A DNA stretch of 50,395 nucleotides from Alistipes sp. GTDB taxonomy: Bacteria; Bacteroidota; Bacteroidia; Bacteroidales; Rikenellaceae. Below are positions 17,699-25,886 of this stretch, one piece after another (position 1 is the stretch's first letter; every line of letters starts with the position of its first letter). The notes below the pieces were generated by a model. That model did not search any database, was not told where the DNA came from, and saw only the letters and a list, made by a program, of their open reading frames with translations. The stretch covers positions 1 to 50,395 of the forward strand of contig JAFYRX010000062.1 of the NCBI GenBank assembly GCA_017546725.1, written 5' to 3'. Both the position numbers and the translations under genes were made by a program.

Positions 17699-18403
17699 AT
17701 GTCACTTATATTGTGTATTGAAACAGGAACAGATATCTGTTCCGTAGGCTTGGCTCGTGATGGAGAGTTGGTATCTCTGCGCGAGAGCGATGAGGGTCGC
17801 GACCACGCTAAAAATGTAGCAGTTTTTGTTGATGAATTACTACGCGAAAATGACGTGGCGGCTGAAGAGTTGTCGGCTGTTGCGGTAGGTATGGGCCCAG
17901 GCTCATATACGGGTTTGCGTATTGGTGTGTCGTTCGCCAAAGGTTTGTGCTATGGTTTGCAGATTCCACTTGTGGCAGTCGGCTCGTTGGATTCTTTGGT
18001 GCAGGTAGCACGTGAGGATTACGAGGCTGGTATCATAGATGTCGAACAATGGAATGATGCTGTACTTTGCCCTATGGTCGATGCTCGTCGTATGGAGGTC
18101 TATACGCAGATGTTCGATGCGAAGGGACAATCGCTGAATGAAGTTAAGGCAGAAATAATCGCAGAGGATAGTTTTGCAGAGTGGCGCAATGGGCGACCTT
18201 TCGTAATCTTTGGTAATGGAGCGGCGAAATGTCAAGAGGTGTTGACGGATGCAATATTGGTAAATGTAACACCTTCGGCCCGAGGTTTGGCGGCATTGGC
18301 GCATCAGCGTTTTGAGGCAGGTCAGACCGAAGATATTGCCTATTTCGAGCCTTTTTATTTGAAGGATTTTATAGTAATCCCGTCGAAGAAGAAACTTTTG
18401 TAA
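17699..18403 (+). CDS. tsaB: tRNA threonylcarbamoyladenosine biosynthesis protein TsaB
   Basis: TsaB is the dimerising partner of TsaD in making t6A37 on ANN-decoding tRNAs. The 234-residue protein shows the ASKHA N-terminal fold: ILCIETGTDICSVGLARDG, then the Gly-rich GMGPGSYTGLRIG and the following FAKGLCYGLQIPLVAVGSLDSL. The chain lacks TsaD metal ligands, as expected. It sits in the dnaG-smpB plus-strand block. Confidence 0.95.
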   Translation: MSLILCIETGTDICSVGLARDGELVSLRESDEGRDHAKNVAVFVDELLRENDVAAEELSAVAVGMGPGSYTGLRIGVSFAKGLCYGLQIPLVAVGSLDSLVQVAREDYEAGIIDVEQWNDAVLCPMVDARRMEVYTQMFDAKGQSLNEVKAEIIAEDSFAEWRNGRPFVIFGNGAAKCQEVLTDAILVNVTPSARGLAALAHQRFEAGQTEDIAYFEPFYLKDFIVIPSKKKLL

Positions 18404-18436
18404 AGTGTAGTTTTTTTGATAATTAATAAAACTCTT

Positions 18437-19477
18437 ATGCGTATTGTAAGTCTGTTGTTACTAGCGATGATGTCGTTGATGGCGGCCTGTTCATCGCCGT
18501 CGGAAGATGAGATGCCAAGATTGTCAATTTCGGCAGACGGTATTGATTTGTCGGGCTCGGCTCTAAACTTTCAGCAGAGTGCAGCATCTGTCAAGGTTGG
18601 TGTTAGCAGCAATTCGCAGTGGAGAGTCAGTTGTAGTGCGACGTGGGTTGAAGCCACACCTGCAGAGGGTAGTGGTAATGGCTCGTTTAGAGTGGCGGTG
18701 TCGAAAAGTTCGGTGTCACGTAGTGCAGTGGTGACGGTAAGTCTTGTTGGGAATGACAATATAAGACATTCGTTTGACGTTATTCAGCGAGTGTCGCAGA
18801 CTTTGCCCGATACGCCAAATACGGAGCCTAATCAACCTGCTGGAACTGAAGATAATCCCGATGATGGACAAGATTCACCTGATGATGGAGGAGATGATTT
18901 GGGAGACGATGATGACAGTAACACCGATGACGGAACAACTACTCCACCCGATGAGCCTAATACACCCGAAGATGACGATGATACTCCTTCAGCAGATGAG
19001 CAGGGTGATTATTCGCTGATTGATGAATTGGATGAGTTGGGAGAAGGTCGCTATTACATCGGTGGTTATCAAAAAGGTACGTTGCATCTTGCAACGGGCG
19101 GTTTGACATCGGTAAATCATTGTAAGACTGCAGTATTTGAGTTTGGCACTGATGGCTCGCTTACATCGGACGAAACTGCGGCGGAAGTAGTGTTAGAGGC
19201 TGCGGCGGTGGAGAATGGCTATTATATTCGATTCGCAGATGATGGTTATCTGACTGCGAAAGCGTCGGGTGCAGGTAAATTGCAATTCTCTGGCGAGAAG
19301 TCGGAATATTGGCTCTATTCGGCTCACGAGGAGGGTGGTTTTGTTTTGCGCCAGAGTGGAGATATTGACGTAAAACTTATTATATCGCAAAATGCGCCGA
19401 GTGATGTCTTGCGTTCAATAGCAGGCGATGAGGATGCAAATGCGGTAATTTTCCTGAAGATTAATAATCCCCAATAA
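18437..19477 (+). CDS. BACON-domain lipoprotein with acidic linker
   Basis: A surface or periplasmic lipoprotein of 346 residues. The ATG at 18437 is chosen because it gives a proper lipoprotein signal (MRIVSLLLLAMMSLMAAC); a TTG 21 bases upstream is unlikely. Residues about 30-115 form a BACON-like beta-sandwich (SNSQWRVSCSATWVEATPAEG). A long Asp/Pro/Thr-rich linker (about 125-195, runs such as GGDDLGDDDDSNTDDG) leads to a C-terminal domain of unknown type starting near DYSLIDELDELGEGRYYIGGY. BACON domains are linked to carbohydrate or mucin binding. It ends 6 bases before the EEP gene. Confidence 0.78.
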   Translation: MRIVSLLLLAMMSLMAACSSPSEDEMPRLSISADGIDLSGSALNFQQSAASVKVGVSSNSQWRVSCSATWVEATPAEGSGNGSFRVAVSKSSVSRSAVVTVSLVGNDNIRHSFDVIQRVSQTLPDTPNTEPNQPAGTEDNPDDGQDSPDDGGDDLGDDDDSNTDDGTTTPPDEPNTPEDDDDTPSADEQGDYSLIDELDELGEGRYYIGGYQKGTLHLATGGLTSVNHCKTAVFEFGTDGSLTSDETAAEVVLEAAAVENGYYIRFADDGYLTAKASGAGKLQFSGEKSEYWLYSAHEEGGFVLRQSGDIDVKLIISQNAPSDVLRSIAGDEDANAVIFLKINNPQ

Positions 19478-19483
19478 TCAAAG

Positions 19484-20521
19484 TTGACAAGTCGAGGCAA
19501 TAAGTTTGTTTGTGCATTGATGGTGGCTGTTCTGACTACTATCGTGTTGCCTTGTTTCGCCCAGCAACATTACGGGGTAATGTTCTATAATGTTGAAAAT
19601 CTATTCGATACGATTAACGATACGGCTGTAGCCGATGAAGATATGCTGCCAAAAGCCGACAGAGCGTGGACTGTGGAGCGTTTTCATCAGAAGTTGAGCA
19701 ATGTAGCACGTGTTATTGCTGAGTTGTCGGACGAGGACGTATTTCCCGCTGTTGTTGCGTTGGCCGAGGTGGAGAATCGTAAGGTGCTGGAGGATTTGGT
19801 CGCACAACCCCAGATATCGTCGGCCAATTATTCTATTTGTCACTTTGACTCCCCCGATGAGCGCGGAATAGATGTGGCAATGTTGTATCGTGCCGATATG
19901 TTCTCTGTCGAGGGGTGTCGTGCCATTAGGGCAAATGTGGAATCTGCTCCGAATTTGCAGACGCGAGATTTTCTGCTTGTGTGGGGCGTTATGGGTGGTG
20001 AAAAGATATTGTTTTGCGTGGTGCATCTCCCCTCGCGCATAGGTGGCGTAAGGCAGACGGAGCATCTGCGTATAGGCTGTGCCGAGCAGATTCGCGAAAT
20101 TGTAGATTCTATTGCAATGGCTGATGCGGATAGGCGGATTGTGATTATGGGTGATATGAACGATAATCCCAGCGATAAAAGCATTCGTAAGGTGTTGGGC
20201 GCAAAGCCCGTCAGTCAGTTGGAGCAAGTCGCAGCGAGTGGGGCATTGTATAATTTAACATCGTTGAGTAGAGGTGGTTCGTCTGTATATGATGGTCGCT
20301 GGAACAGATTTGACAACATAATAGTCTCTGCCTATCTTCTTTCGTCGAGTGATGGATTGCGTGTCGTGATGCCAAAGCGTGGTACGAAAGGGTATTATGT
20401 GCAGCGGTTAAATTATCTGCTTGATGATAATGGCCAACCCAAGCCAACCTATCGTGGAAGTGACTATATAGGTGGCGTGAGCGACCATCTGCCGATAAAA
20501 TTTCTATTGGAGAGGCAGTAA
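19484..20521 (+). CDS. Secreted endonuclease/exonuclease/phosphatase family protein
   Basis: An exported member of the EEP (DNase I-like) fold, 345 residues. The TTG at 19484 is preferred over the ATG at 19520 because it keeps a basic n-region before the hydrophobic signal (FVCALMVAVLTTIVLPCFAQ). Motifs are MFYNVENLFD near the N-terminus, LAEVENRKVL (metal-binding Glu), RGIDVAMLY, CVVHLPSR, MGDMNDNPSD and a final SDHLPIKF. Substrates in this fold range from DNA to phospholipids and phosphoinositides; none can be chosen here. The 6-base gap from the BACON gene suggests co-transcription. Confidence 0.85.
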   Translation: MTSRGNKFVCALMVAVLTTIVLPCFAQQHYGVMFYNVENLFDTINDTAVADEDMLPKADRAWTVERFHQKLSNVARVIAELSDEDVFPAVVALAEVENRKVLEDLVAQPQISSANYSICHFDSPDERGIDVAMLYRADMFSVEGCRAIRANVESAPNLQTRDFLLVWGVMGGEKILFCVVHLPSRIGGVRQTEHLRIGCAEQIREIVDSIAMADADRRIVIMGDMNDNPSDKSIRKVLGAKPVSQLEQVAASGALYNLTSLSRGGSSVYDGRWNRFDNIIVSAYLLSSSDGLRVVMPKRGTKGYYVQRLNYLLDDNGQPKPTYRGSDYIGGVSDHLPIKFLLERQ

Positions 20522-20605
20522 AAGTGCTTTCAGGTACGAGAAGTTGTCTCAACCAGACTTGTTCCTCCCTTTTTAACTTGATTATTAATAAAATGGCAGG
20601 TATAA

Positions 20606-20637
20606 TTTGGAATAGAGTAAAATAATGACTATTTTTG
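20606..20637 (+). promoter_or_regulatory. Promoter of the GH109 pair
   Basis: TTTG (20606-20609), a 20-base spacer and TATTTTTG (20630-20637) match the Bacteroidetes promoter consensus. Transcription would start near 20644, leaving a 25-base leader before the first GH109 gene. Confidence 0.7.
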
Positions 20638-20668
20638 ACTGAATTTTAACTACTAATTCCAAACTGAT

Positions 20669-22090
20669 ATGAAATATAGTCGCTTATTTGTTTTCTGCGC
20701 CGCTTTGCTTGTTGGTATCGCTATGCAGAGTTGCTGTTGCAATGATGGTTGTGGTATCGAAGGTGAGGGTTACAAGTGGCAGAACGGAATGATTGTCTTC
20801 GACGAGCCTGCGCGTGTGGCTGGTCAGGAGTCTATGTTGGGTTTTGCTGCCGAACCTATCCCCGTAGTGCGTGTGGGATTTGTCGGTATAGGTATGCGCG
20901 GAAGTGCTGCCGTTCAGCGCTTTACACATTTGCAGGGTGTTGAGGTGAAGGGCTTGTGTGACCTCGTGCAGGAGAATATCGATAAGTGCCAAAAAATGCT
21001 GACCGATGCAGGTATGGCTGCGGCTGATGGTTATACCGGTGAGGAGGATTATAAGAAACTTTGTGAGCGAGATGATATTGACCTTATCTACGTTGCAACC
21101 GATTGTACAAATCACGTGAAGGTGGCCTTGTATGCTATGGAGCACGGTAAGCACGTTGCAGTTGAGGTGCCGGGTGCAATCACTCTCGACGAGTGTTGGG
21201 CTTTGGTCGATACTTCGGAGCGTACACGTCGCCACTGTATGATGTTGGAGAATTGTGTTTATGACTTCTTTGAATTGACAACAATGAATATGGCGCATCA
21301 AGGTGTATTTGGCGAAATCGTCCACGCCGAGGGCGCTTATATCCACAATTTGGAGCCTTATTGGGAGGGTAGTTACAAGAATTGGCGTATAAAGTTCAAT
21401 CAGTCACATCGTGGTGATTTGTATCCGACACACGGTTTTGGCCCTATCTGTATGGCTTTGAATATGCACCGAGGTAATAAGATGACCTATCTTGTGTCGA
21501 TTGATACAAAGTCGGTGAATGGTTTGGAAGTTGGTAAAAAACTTTTGGACGTAGATGAGTTCCTCAATGGCGACCATACTACGACTTTTATCAAGACCGA
21601 GTTGGGCCAGACAATCGATTTGCAATATGATGTATATAGCCCACGTCCTTATGACCGTCGTTATCAGTTGACAGGTACAAAGGGCTTTGCAAGTAAGTAT
21701 CCTATCTCGGGTTATACATTTACCGAAGGTATGTTGAAGGAGGGTGTAGTACCCGAAGGCGCAACAGTCAATCCTCACGGCTTTGCATCTCAAGAGATTA
21801 TGGCGGCCGCTATGGATGCCTATAAACATACTATTCATCAAGAGATTGAGGAGGTTGCCAAGAAGGTTGGCGGTCACGGTGGTATGGACTTCGTTATGGA
21901 TTACCGTTTGATTTACTGTTTGCAGAATGGTCTTCCTTTGGACCAGGATGTATATGATGCTGCCGAGTGGTCTTGTATTACACACCTGTCAAGCGTTTCG
22001 CTCAAGCATAATAGTGTTCCTGTTGCAATACCCGACTTTACACGCGGTGATTGGAACAAGTTGGACGGTGTGACGTTCCATATGAAATAG
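20669..22090 (+). CDS. GH109-type Gfo/Idh/MocA lipoprotein (first copy)
   Basis: A 473-residue NAD-dependent Gfo/Idh/MocA-fold protein of the GH109 type, whose characterised members act as alpha-N-acetylgalactosaminidases through a redox mechanism. It has a lipoprotein signal (Cys in MQSCCC). A Rossmann motif lies in VRVGFVGIGMRGSAA, then HGKHVAVEVPGAITLDECW, the conserved CMMLENCVYDFFEL and GGHGGMDFVMDYRLIYCL. It has its own consensus promoter. The next gene is a close paralogue in the same order and orientation. Confidence 0.88.
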   Translation: MKYSRLFVFCAALLVGIAMQSCCCNDGCGIEGEGYKWQNGMIVFDEPARVAGQESMLGFAAEPIPVVRVGFVGIGMRGSAAVQRFTHLQGVEVKGLCDLVQENIDKCQKMLTDAGMAAADGYTGEEDYKKLCERDDIDLIYVATDCTNHVKVALYAMEHGKHVAVEVPGAITLDECWALVDTSERTRRHCMMLENCVYDFFELTTMNMAHQGVFGEIVHAEGAYIHNLEPYWEGSYKNWRIKFNQSHRGDLYPTHGFGPICMALNMHRGNKMTYLVSIDTKSVNGLEVGKKLLDVDEFLNGDHTTTFIKTELGQTIDLQYDVYSPRPYDRRYQLTGTKGFASKYPISGYTFTEGMLKEGVVPEGATVNPHGFASQEIMAAAMDAYKHTIHQEIEEVAKKVGGHGGMDFVMDYRLIYCLQNGLPLDQDVYDAAEWSCITHLSSVSLKHNSVPVAIPDFTRGDWNKLDGVTFHMK

Positions 22091-22161
22091 ATAATTGTCG
22101 CCACATAAGAAGAGTCGAATCGAGAAATATTTAATGAAATCTATAAATTAATAAAAACGTT

Positions 22162-23577
22162 ATGAAATTAAATCGCTTATTTGTTTTGTGCGCCGCTATG
22201 CTTGTGGGCGTTTTGGCGCAGAGCTGCTGCTGCGATAGCGGTATCTCGGGTGAGAACTACAAGTTCGAGAATGGTATGATTGTCTTCGACGAGCCTGCGC
22301 GTGTGGCTGGTCAGGAGTCTATGTTGGGTTTTGCTGCTGACCCTATTCCCGTTGTACGAGTAGGTTTTGTTGGCTTGGGTCAGCGTGGACCGGGTGCAGT
22401 AAACCGTTTTACTCATATCGAGGGTGTTGAGATTAAGGGTTTGTGCGACATCGAGCAGAGCAATGTTGACAAGTGCCAGAAGATGCTTGCAAATGCTAAT
22501 AAGCCTGAGGCTGGTAGTTATGTAGGCCCCGAAGCTTATAAGGAGTTGTGTGAGCGTGATGATGTAGACCTTATCTATATTGCAACAGACTGGATTCACC
22601 ACGTGCCCATCGCATTGTATGCTATGGAGCACGGCAAGCACGTTGCTATCGAGGTTCCTGCTGCTATATCAGTAGAGGAGTGCTGGCAGTTGGTTGATAC
22701 ATCGGAGCGTACACGTCGCCACTGTATGATGTTGGAGAACTGCGTTTACGATTTCTTTGAGTTGACTTGTATGAATATGGCACATCAGGGCGTATTTGGC
22801 GAGATTCTGCACGCCGAGGGTGCTTATATCCACAACTTGTCAGATTATTGGGATAGTTATCACAGCAACTGGCGTTTAGATTTCAACCAGAAGCATCGTG
22901 GTGATGTATATGCTACTCACGGCTTTGGTCCCGTATGTATGGCATTGAACATCCACCGTGGTAACAAGTTGGAGTACTTGGTATGTATGGATACAAAGTC
23001 TGTAAACGGTTTGGAGAAGGCTGCTGCCAAGATGGGTTCTACAGAGTTCGCTAATGGTGACCACACATCTACACTTCTTAAGACTATCAAGGGCCAGACT
23101 ATCGAGATTCAGCACAACGTATATACTCCGCGTCCCTACAACCGTTTGTATCAGTTGACAGGTTCAAAGGGCTTTGCTAACAAGTATCCTGTAACAGGCT
23201 TCACATTCACAGAGGGTATGTTGAAGGATGGTGTTATTCCCGAGGGTGCAACTCTCAATCCTCACGGCTTCGCTTCAAAGGAGATTGAGGATGCTGCGAT
23301 GGCTGCTTACAAGCACCCCATCCACCAGGAGATTGAGGAGAAGGCTAAGACTGTAGGTGGTCACGGCGGTATGGACTTCGTTATGGACTACCGTTTGATT
23401 TACTGCTTGCAGAATGGTCTTCCTTTGGATCAGGATGTATATGATGCAGCAGAGTGGTCTTGCATCGGCGAGTTGTCAGCAGTTTCTGCAAAGCATAACA
23501 GTATGCCCGTTGCAGTGCCTGACTTTACTCGTGGTGATTGGAATAAGTTGGATGGCGTTAAGTTCCATACAAAATAA
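22162..23577 (+). CDS. GH109-type Gfo/Idh/MocA lipoprotein (second copy)
   Basis: A 471-residue paralogue of the preceding gene, alike along nearly its whole length, including the lipoprotein signal (LAQSCCC), the Rossmann motif (VRVGFVGLGQRGPGA), CMMLENCVYDFFEL, the FTEGMLKDGVIPEGA segment and the C-terminus. Differences cluster in the Rossmann edge and in substrate-facing loops (for example WIHHVP here against CTNHVK in copy one). The 71-base gap has no clear promoter, and a strong terminator follows, so both copies probably lie on one transcript. Confidence 0.88.
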   Translation: MKLNRLFVLCAAMLVGVLAQSCCCDSGISGENYKFENGMIVFDEPARVAGQESMLGFAADPIPVVRVGFVGLGQRGPGAVNRFTHIEGVEIKGLCDIEQSNVDKCQKMLANANKPEAGSYVGPEAYKELCERDDVDLIYIATDWIHHVPIALYAMEHGKHVAIEVPAAISVEECWQLVDTSERTRRHCMMLENCVYDFFELTCMNMAHQGVFGEILHAEGAYIHNLSDYWDSYHSNWRLDFNQKHRGDVYATHGFGPVCMALNIHRGNKLEYLVCMDTKSVNGLEKAAAKMGSTEFANGDHTSTLLKTIKGQTIEIQHNVYTPRPYNRLYQLTGSKGFANKYPVTGFTFTEGMLKDGVIPEGATLNPHGFASKEIEDAAMAAYKHPIHQEIEEKAKTVGGHGGMDFVMDYRLIYCLQNGLPLDQDVYDAAEWSCIGELSAVSAKHNSMPVAVPDFTRGDWNKLDGVKFHTK

Positions 23578-23597
23578 TCCTTTTGGAGTAGATTTAC

Positions 23598-23634
23598 GAT
23601 GCGAGGTGGAGAGTTCCGCCTCGCATCTTTTTTT
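23598..23634 (+). terminator. Terminator after the GH109 pair
   Basis: GATGCGAGGTGG (23598-23609) pairs with CCGCCTCGCATC (23616-23627), with one G-T wobble and a 6-base loop. Seven T follow. This isolates the GH109 genes from the trpB leader. Confidence 0.92.
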
Positions 23635-23688
23635 GAATGTTAATGCAAAATAATGCCGTTTTGCGATACAATATTAAATATTTATTCT

Positions 23689-23696
23689 TATATTTG
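23689..23696 (+). promoter_or_regulatory. -7 element of the trpB leader transcript
   Basis: TATATTTG matches TAnnTTTG and would place the start of transcription near 23703, about 13 bases before the leader ATG. A TTTG lies at 23660-23663, but the 25-base spacing is longer than usual. Confidence 0.6.
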
Positions 23697-23715
23697 CATT
23701 ACAAACGAATTTGAT

Positions 23716-23775
23716 ATGATGCAGAATATACATAATTTGTGGTGGTGGCGCTCATTGACTATAATCGGACAATGA
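23716..23775 (+). CDS. Trp leader peptide with three consecutive Trp codons
   Basis: A 19-codon frame begins ATG ATG and ends TGA. Codons 9-11 are TGG TGG TGG (23740-23748), giving NLWWWRS in the middle of the peptide. It sits just after a -7 box and before competing RNA hairpins and a U-tract, upstream of trpB. Trp is rare and three in a row directly before a trp gene is very unlikely by chance. The peptide itself would have no function; ribosome pausing at the Trp codons would be the sensor of charged tRNA-Trp. Confidence 0.85.
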   Translation: MMQNIHNLWWWRSLTIIGQ

Positions 23776-23860
23776 CGTTTACCATATTATGTATTAATGC
23801 ATTATATATTTTTAGATAAAAGCCATTGTTCACAGCAGAGAACGATGGTTTGTTTTTTTT
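23749..23860 (+). promoter_or_regulatory. Transcription attenuator of trpB (1:2, 2:3, 3:4 pairings)
   Basis: Segment 1, TCATTG (23752-23757, plus CG at 749-750 across a bulged C), pairs with segment 2, CAATGA (23770-23775, plus CG). Segment 2 can instead pair over 8 bp as GGACAATG (23767-23774) with CATTGTTC (23824-23831). Segment 3, CCATTGTTC (23823-23831), pairs with segment 4, GAACGATGG (23840-23848), followed by TTTGTTTTTTTT. The leader stop codon overlaps segment 2 and the Trp codons lie just before segment 1. Stalling at Trp would free 2 for 3 (antitermination); reaching the stop would cover 2 and let the terminator form. The 45 bases between 2 and 3 are A/T-rich. Confidence 0.82.
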
Positions 23861-23904
23861 GTTTGTGACAACGGAAGATAATATAGGAAATAAATATTTA
23901 GGTT

Positions 23905-25269
23905 ATGAAAACGAAGAAGTTTGTTTTATCGGAGAGCCAAATGCCTACGGCGTGGTATAATATTGTGGCCGATATGCCCAATAAGCCGATGCCTGCGTTG
24001 GACCCTCAAACGAAGCAACCAGTGACAGAGGAGTCGCTATGTCGTATCTTTGGTGAGGAGTTGGTACGTCAGGAATTATCTACAGAGCGTTTTATCGAAA
24101 TTCCAGAACAGGTGCAGGAACTCTATAAAATATGGCGTCCTACACCCGTTGTGAGAGCATATAACCTGGAGCGAATGTTGGATACGCCCGCCAAGATATA
24201 TTTCAAGAACGAGGGTACTTCGCCCGCAGGCTCGCATAAGCCCAATACGGCTATTCCGCAGGCATATTACAATGCCAAGCAGGGTATAAAGTATTTGGCT
24301 ACGGAGACAGGTGGCGGCCAATGGGGTAGTGCTATGTCGTTGGCGTGCCAATATTTCAATATTGACTTGCGTGTCTATATGGTACGCGTAAGTTGTGAGC
24401 AGAAACCCTATCGTCGTTTGTTGATGAATGCGTGGGGCGCAAATGTAATTCCTTCGCCAAGTATGACCACAGACTTTGGCCGTAAAGTGTTGGCCAAGGA
24501 CCCCGATTGTTCGGGTAATTTGGGTATTGCTATCTCGGAGGCCGTGGAGAGTGCATTGCAGCACGGAGATACTACCCGTTACTGCTTGGGTAGTGTGATG
24601 AATCACGTCTTGTTGCATCAGACCATCATTGGCGAGGAGGCTATCCGTCAGATGGAGATGGCGGGTGATGAGCCCGACGTAGTTATCGGATGTTTTGGCG
24701 GTGGCTCAAACTTCGCGGGTATAGGTTTCCCGTTTATTCGTCGTAATTTGTGCGAAGGAAAAAAGACTCGCGTTGTGGCTGTTGAGCCTGCATCGTGTCC
24801 TAAACTTACGCGCGGAGAGTTCCAATATGATTATGGCGATACTGCAGGTATGACTCCGATGATGCCTATGTTTACACTCGGTCATACGTTCCAGCCTTCG
24901 GATATTCACGCAGGTGGTTTGCGCTATCACGGCGCTGGTCCTATTGTGAGCCAATTGTATAAGGATGGCTTGATGGAGGCGCAGTCGGTGCAGCAGTTGG
25001 AGACCTTCTCGGCGGGTATGTTGTTTGCCAATAGCGAGGGTATTATCCCAGCACCCGAATCGTGCCACGCTATTGCCGCTGCTATACGTGAGGCCAAGCA
25101 GGCTAAGGAGGAGGGCCGCGAGAAGACAATCTTGTTTAACCTCTCGGGAAATGGTATGATTGACCTGTATGCCTACGAGCAGTATTTCAATAACAACCTC
25201 GTTGACCACGAAGTGCCTCAGGAAGAGATTCGTCGTGCCGTAGATGAGTTGGAAAAGATTATAAAGTAG
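23905..25269 (+). CDS. trpB: Tryptophan synthase beta chain, TrpB2 type
   Basis: A PLP enzyme that joins indole and serine to make tryptophan. The 454-residue chain has the N-terminal extension and motifs of the TrpB2 (stand-alone) subgroup: IWRPTPVVRAYNLE, then SPAGSHKPNTA with the PLP lysine at residue 112, TETGGGQWGSA, and the phosphate loop CFGGGSNFAG. No trpA or other trp gene lies next to it, so it may salvage indole or support the main trp operon elsewhere. It is preceded by its own Trp attenuator and followed by a terminator. Confidence 0.93.
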   Translation: MKTKKFVLSESQMPTAWYNIVADMPNKPMPALDPQTKQPVTEESLCRIFGEELVRQELSTERFIEIPEQVQELYKIWRPTPVVRAYNLERMLDTPAKIYFKNEGTSPAGSHKPNTAIPQAYYNAKQGIKYLATETGGGQWGSAMSLACQYFNIDLRVYMVRVSCEQKPYRRLLMNAWGANVIPSPSMTTDFGRKVLAKDPDCSGNLGIAISEAVESALQHGDTTRYCLGSVMNHVLLHQTIIGEEAIRQMEMAGDEPDVVIGCFGGGSNFAGIGFPFIRRNLCEGKKTRVVAVEPASCPKLTRGEFQYDYGDTAGMTPMMPMFTLGHTFQPSDIHAGGLRYHGAGPIVSQLYKDGLMEAQSVQQLETFSAGMLFANSEGIIPAPESCHAIAAAIREAKQAKEEGREKTILFNLSGNGMIDLYAYEQYFNNNLVDHEVPQEEIRRAVDELEKIIK

Positions 25270-25291
25270 GACGGAGATTTCCCCAAAGGCA

Positions 25292-25335
25292 AATGAGGCT
25301 GTCGCAACTATGTTGGACAGCCTCATTGATTTTTA
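25292..25335 (+). terminator. Terminator between trpB and rpiB (bidirectional)
   Basis: AATGAGGCTGTC (25292-25303) pairs perfectly with GACAGCCTCATT (25316-25327), followed by GATTTTTATT. It lies between convergent genes; on the minus strand the run after the stem is less T-rich, so it works best for trpB. Confidence 0.88.
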
Positions 25336-25347
25336 TTCTAAAGATTC

Positions 25348-25782
25348 CTACTTACAGGCAATCTTCTCTACACGGCGGATGTGGCGACCACCCTCGAACT
25401 CGGTGTTGAGGAACTTCTCAACGATAGCCATAGCCTCGTCGTTTGAGATAAAACGTGCGGGCAAAACCACTACGTTGGCATCGTTGTGCTGACGAATTAA
25501 CTCTGCTACAGTGTCGTTCCAGCACAAACCTGCGCGTACAGCCTGATGCTTGTTGAGTGTCATAGCCATACCCTCGCCAGAACCGCAAAGACCAATACCG
25601 CGCTTCAACTCACCATTCTCGATAGCCTCTGCCAAAGCGTGGCCAAAGTCGGGGTAGTCGATGCTCTCTTCAGAGTGAGTACCGAAATCGATTACTTCGT
25701 AACCCTTTGTAGAGAGATAACCTACCAAAAACTCCTTCATTTCATAACCTGCGTGGTCGCAGGCAATACCCAATTTTTTCAT
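25348..25782 (-). CDS. rpiB: Ribose-5-phosphate isomerase B
   Basis: RpiB interconverts ribose-5-phosphate and ribulose-5-phosphate in the pentose phosphate pathway. The 144-residue length is typical of the RpiB/LacAB family. Motifs are IACDHAGYEMKEFL at the N-terminus, VIDFGTHSEESIDYPDFG, GLCGSGEGMA, and AGLCWNDTVAELIRQHNDANV. It stands alone on the minus strand; a possible -7 box (TACTTTTG) lies at 25820 to 25813. Confidence 0.95.
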   Translation of the reverse strand: MKKLGIACDHAGYEMKEFLVGYLSTKGYEVIDFGTHSEESIDYPDFGHALAEAIENGELKRGIGLCGSGEGMAMTLNKHQAVRAGLCWNDTVAELIRQHNDANVVVLPARFISNDEAMAIVEKFLNTEFEGGRHIRRVEKIACK

Positions 25783-25886
25783 ATAGTTGTTGTTTAATAT
25801 TTTATTCTGCTACAAAAGTAGTAAATTTTCATAGTTTTTGCCTAATAATCGGGGCTATTTGTTTGCGAATAATTATTTTTGCAGCC

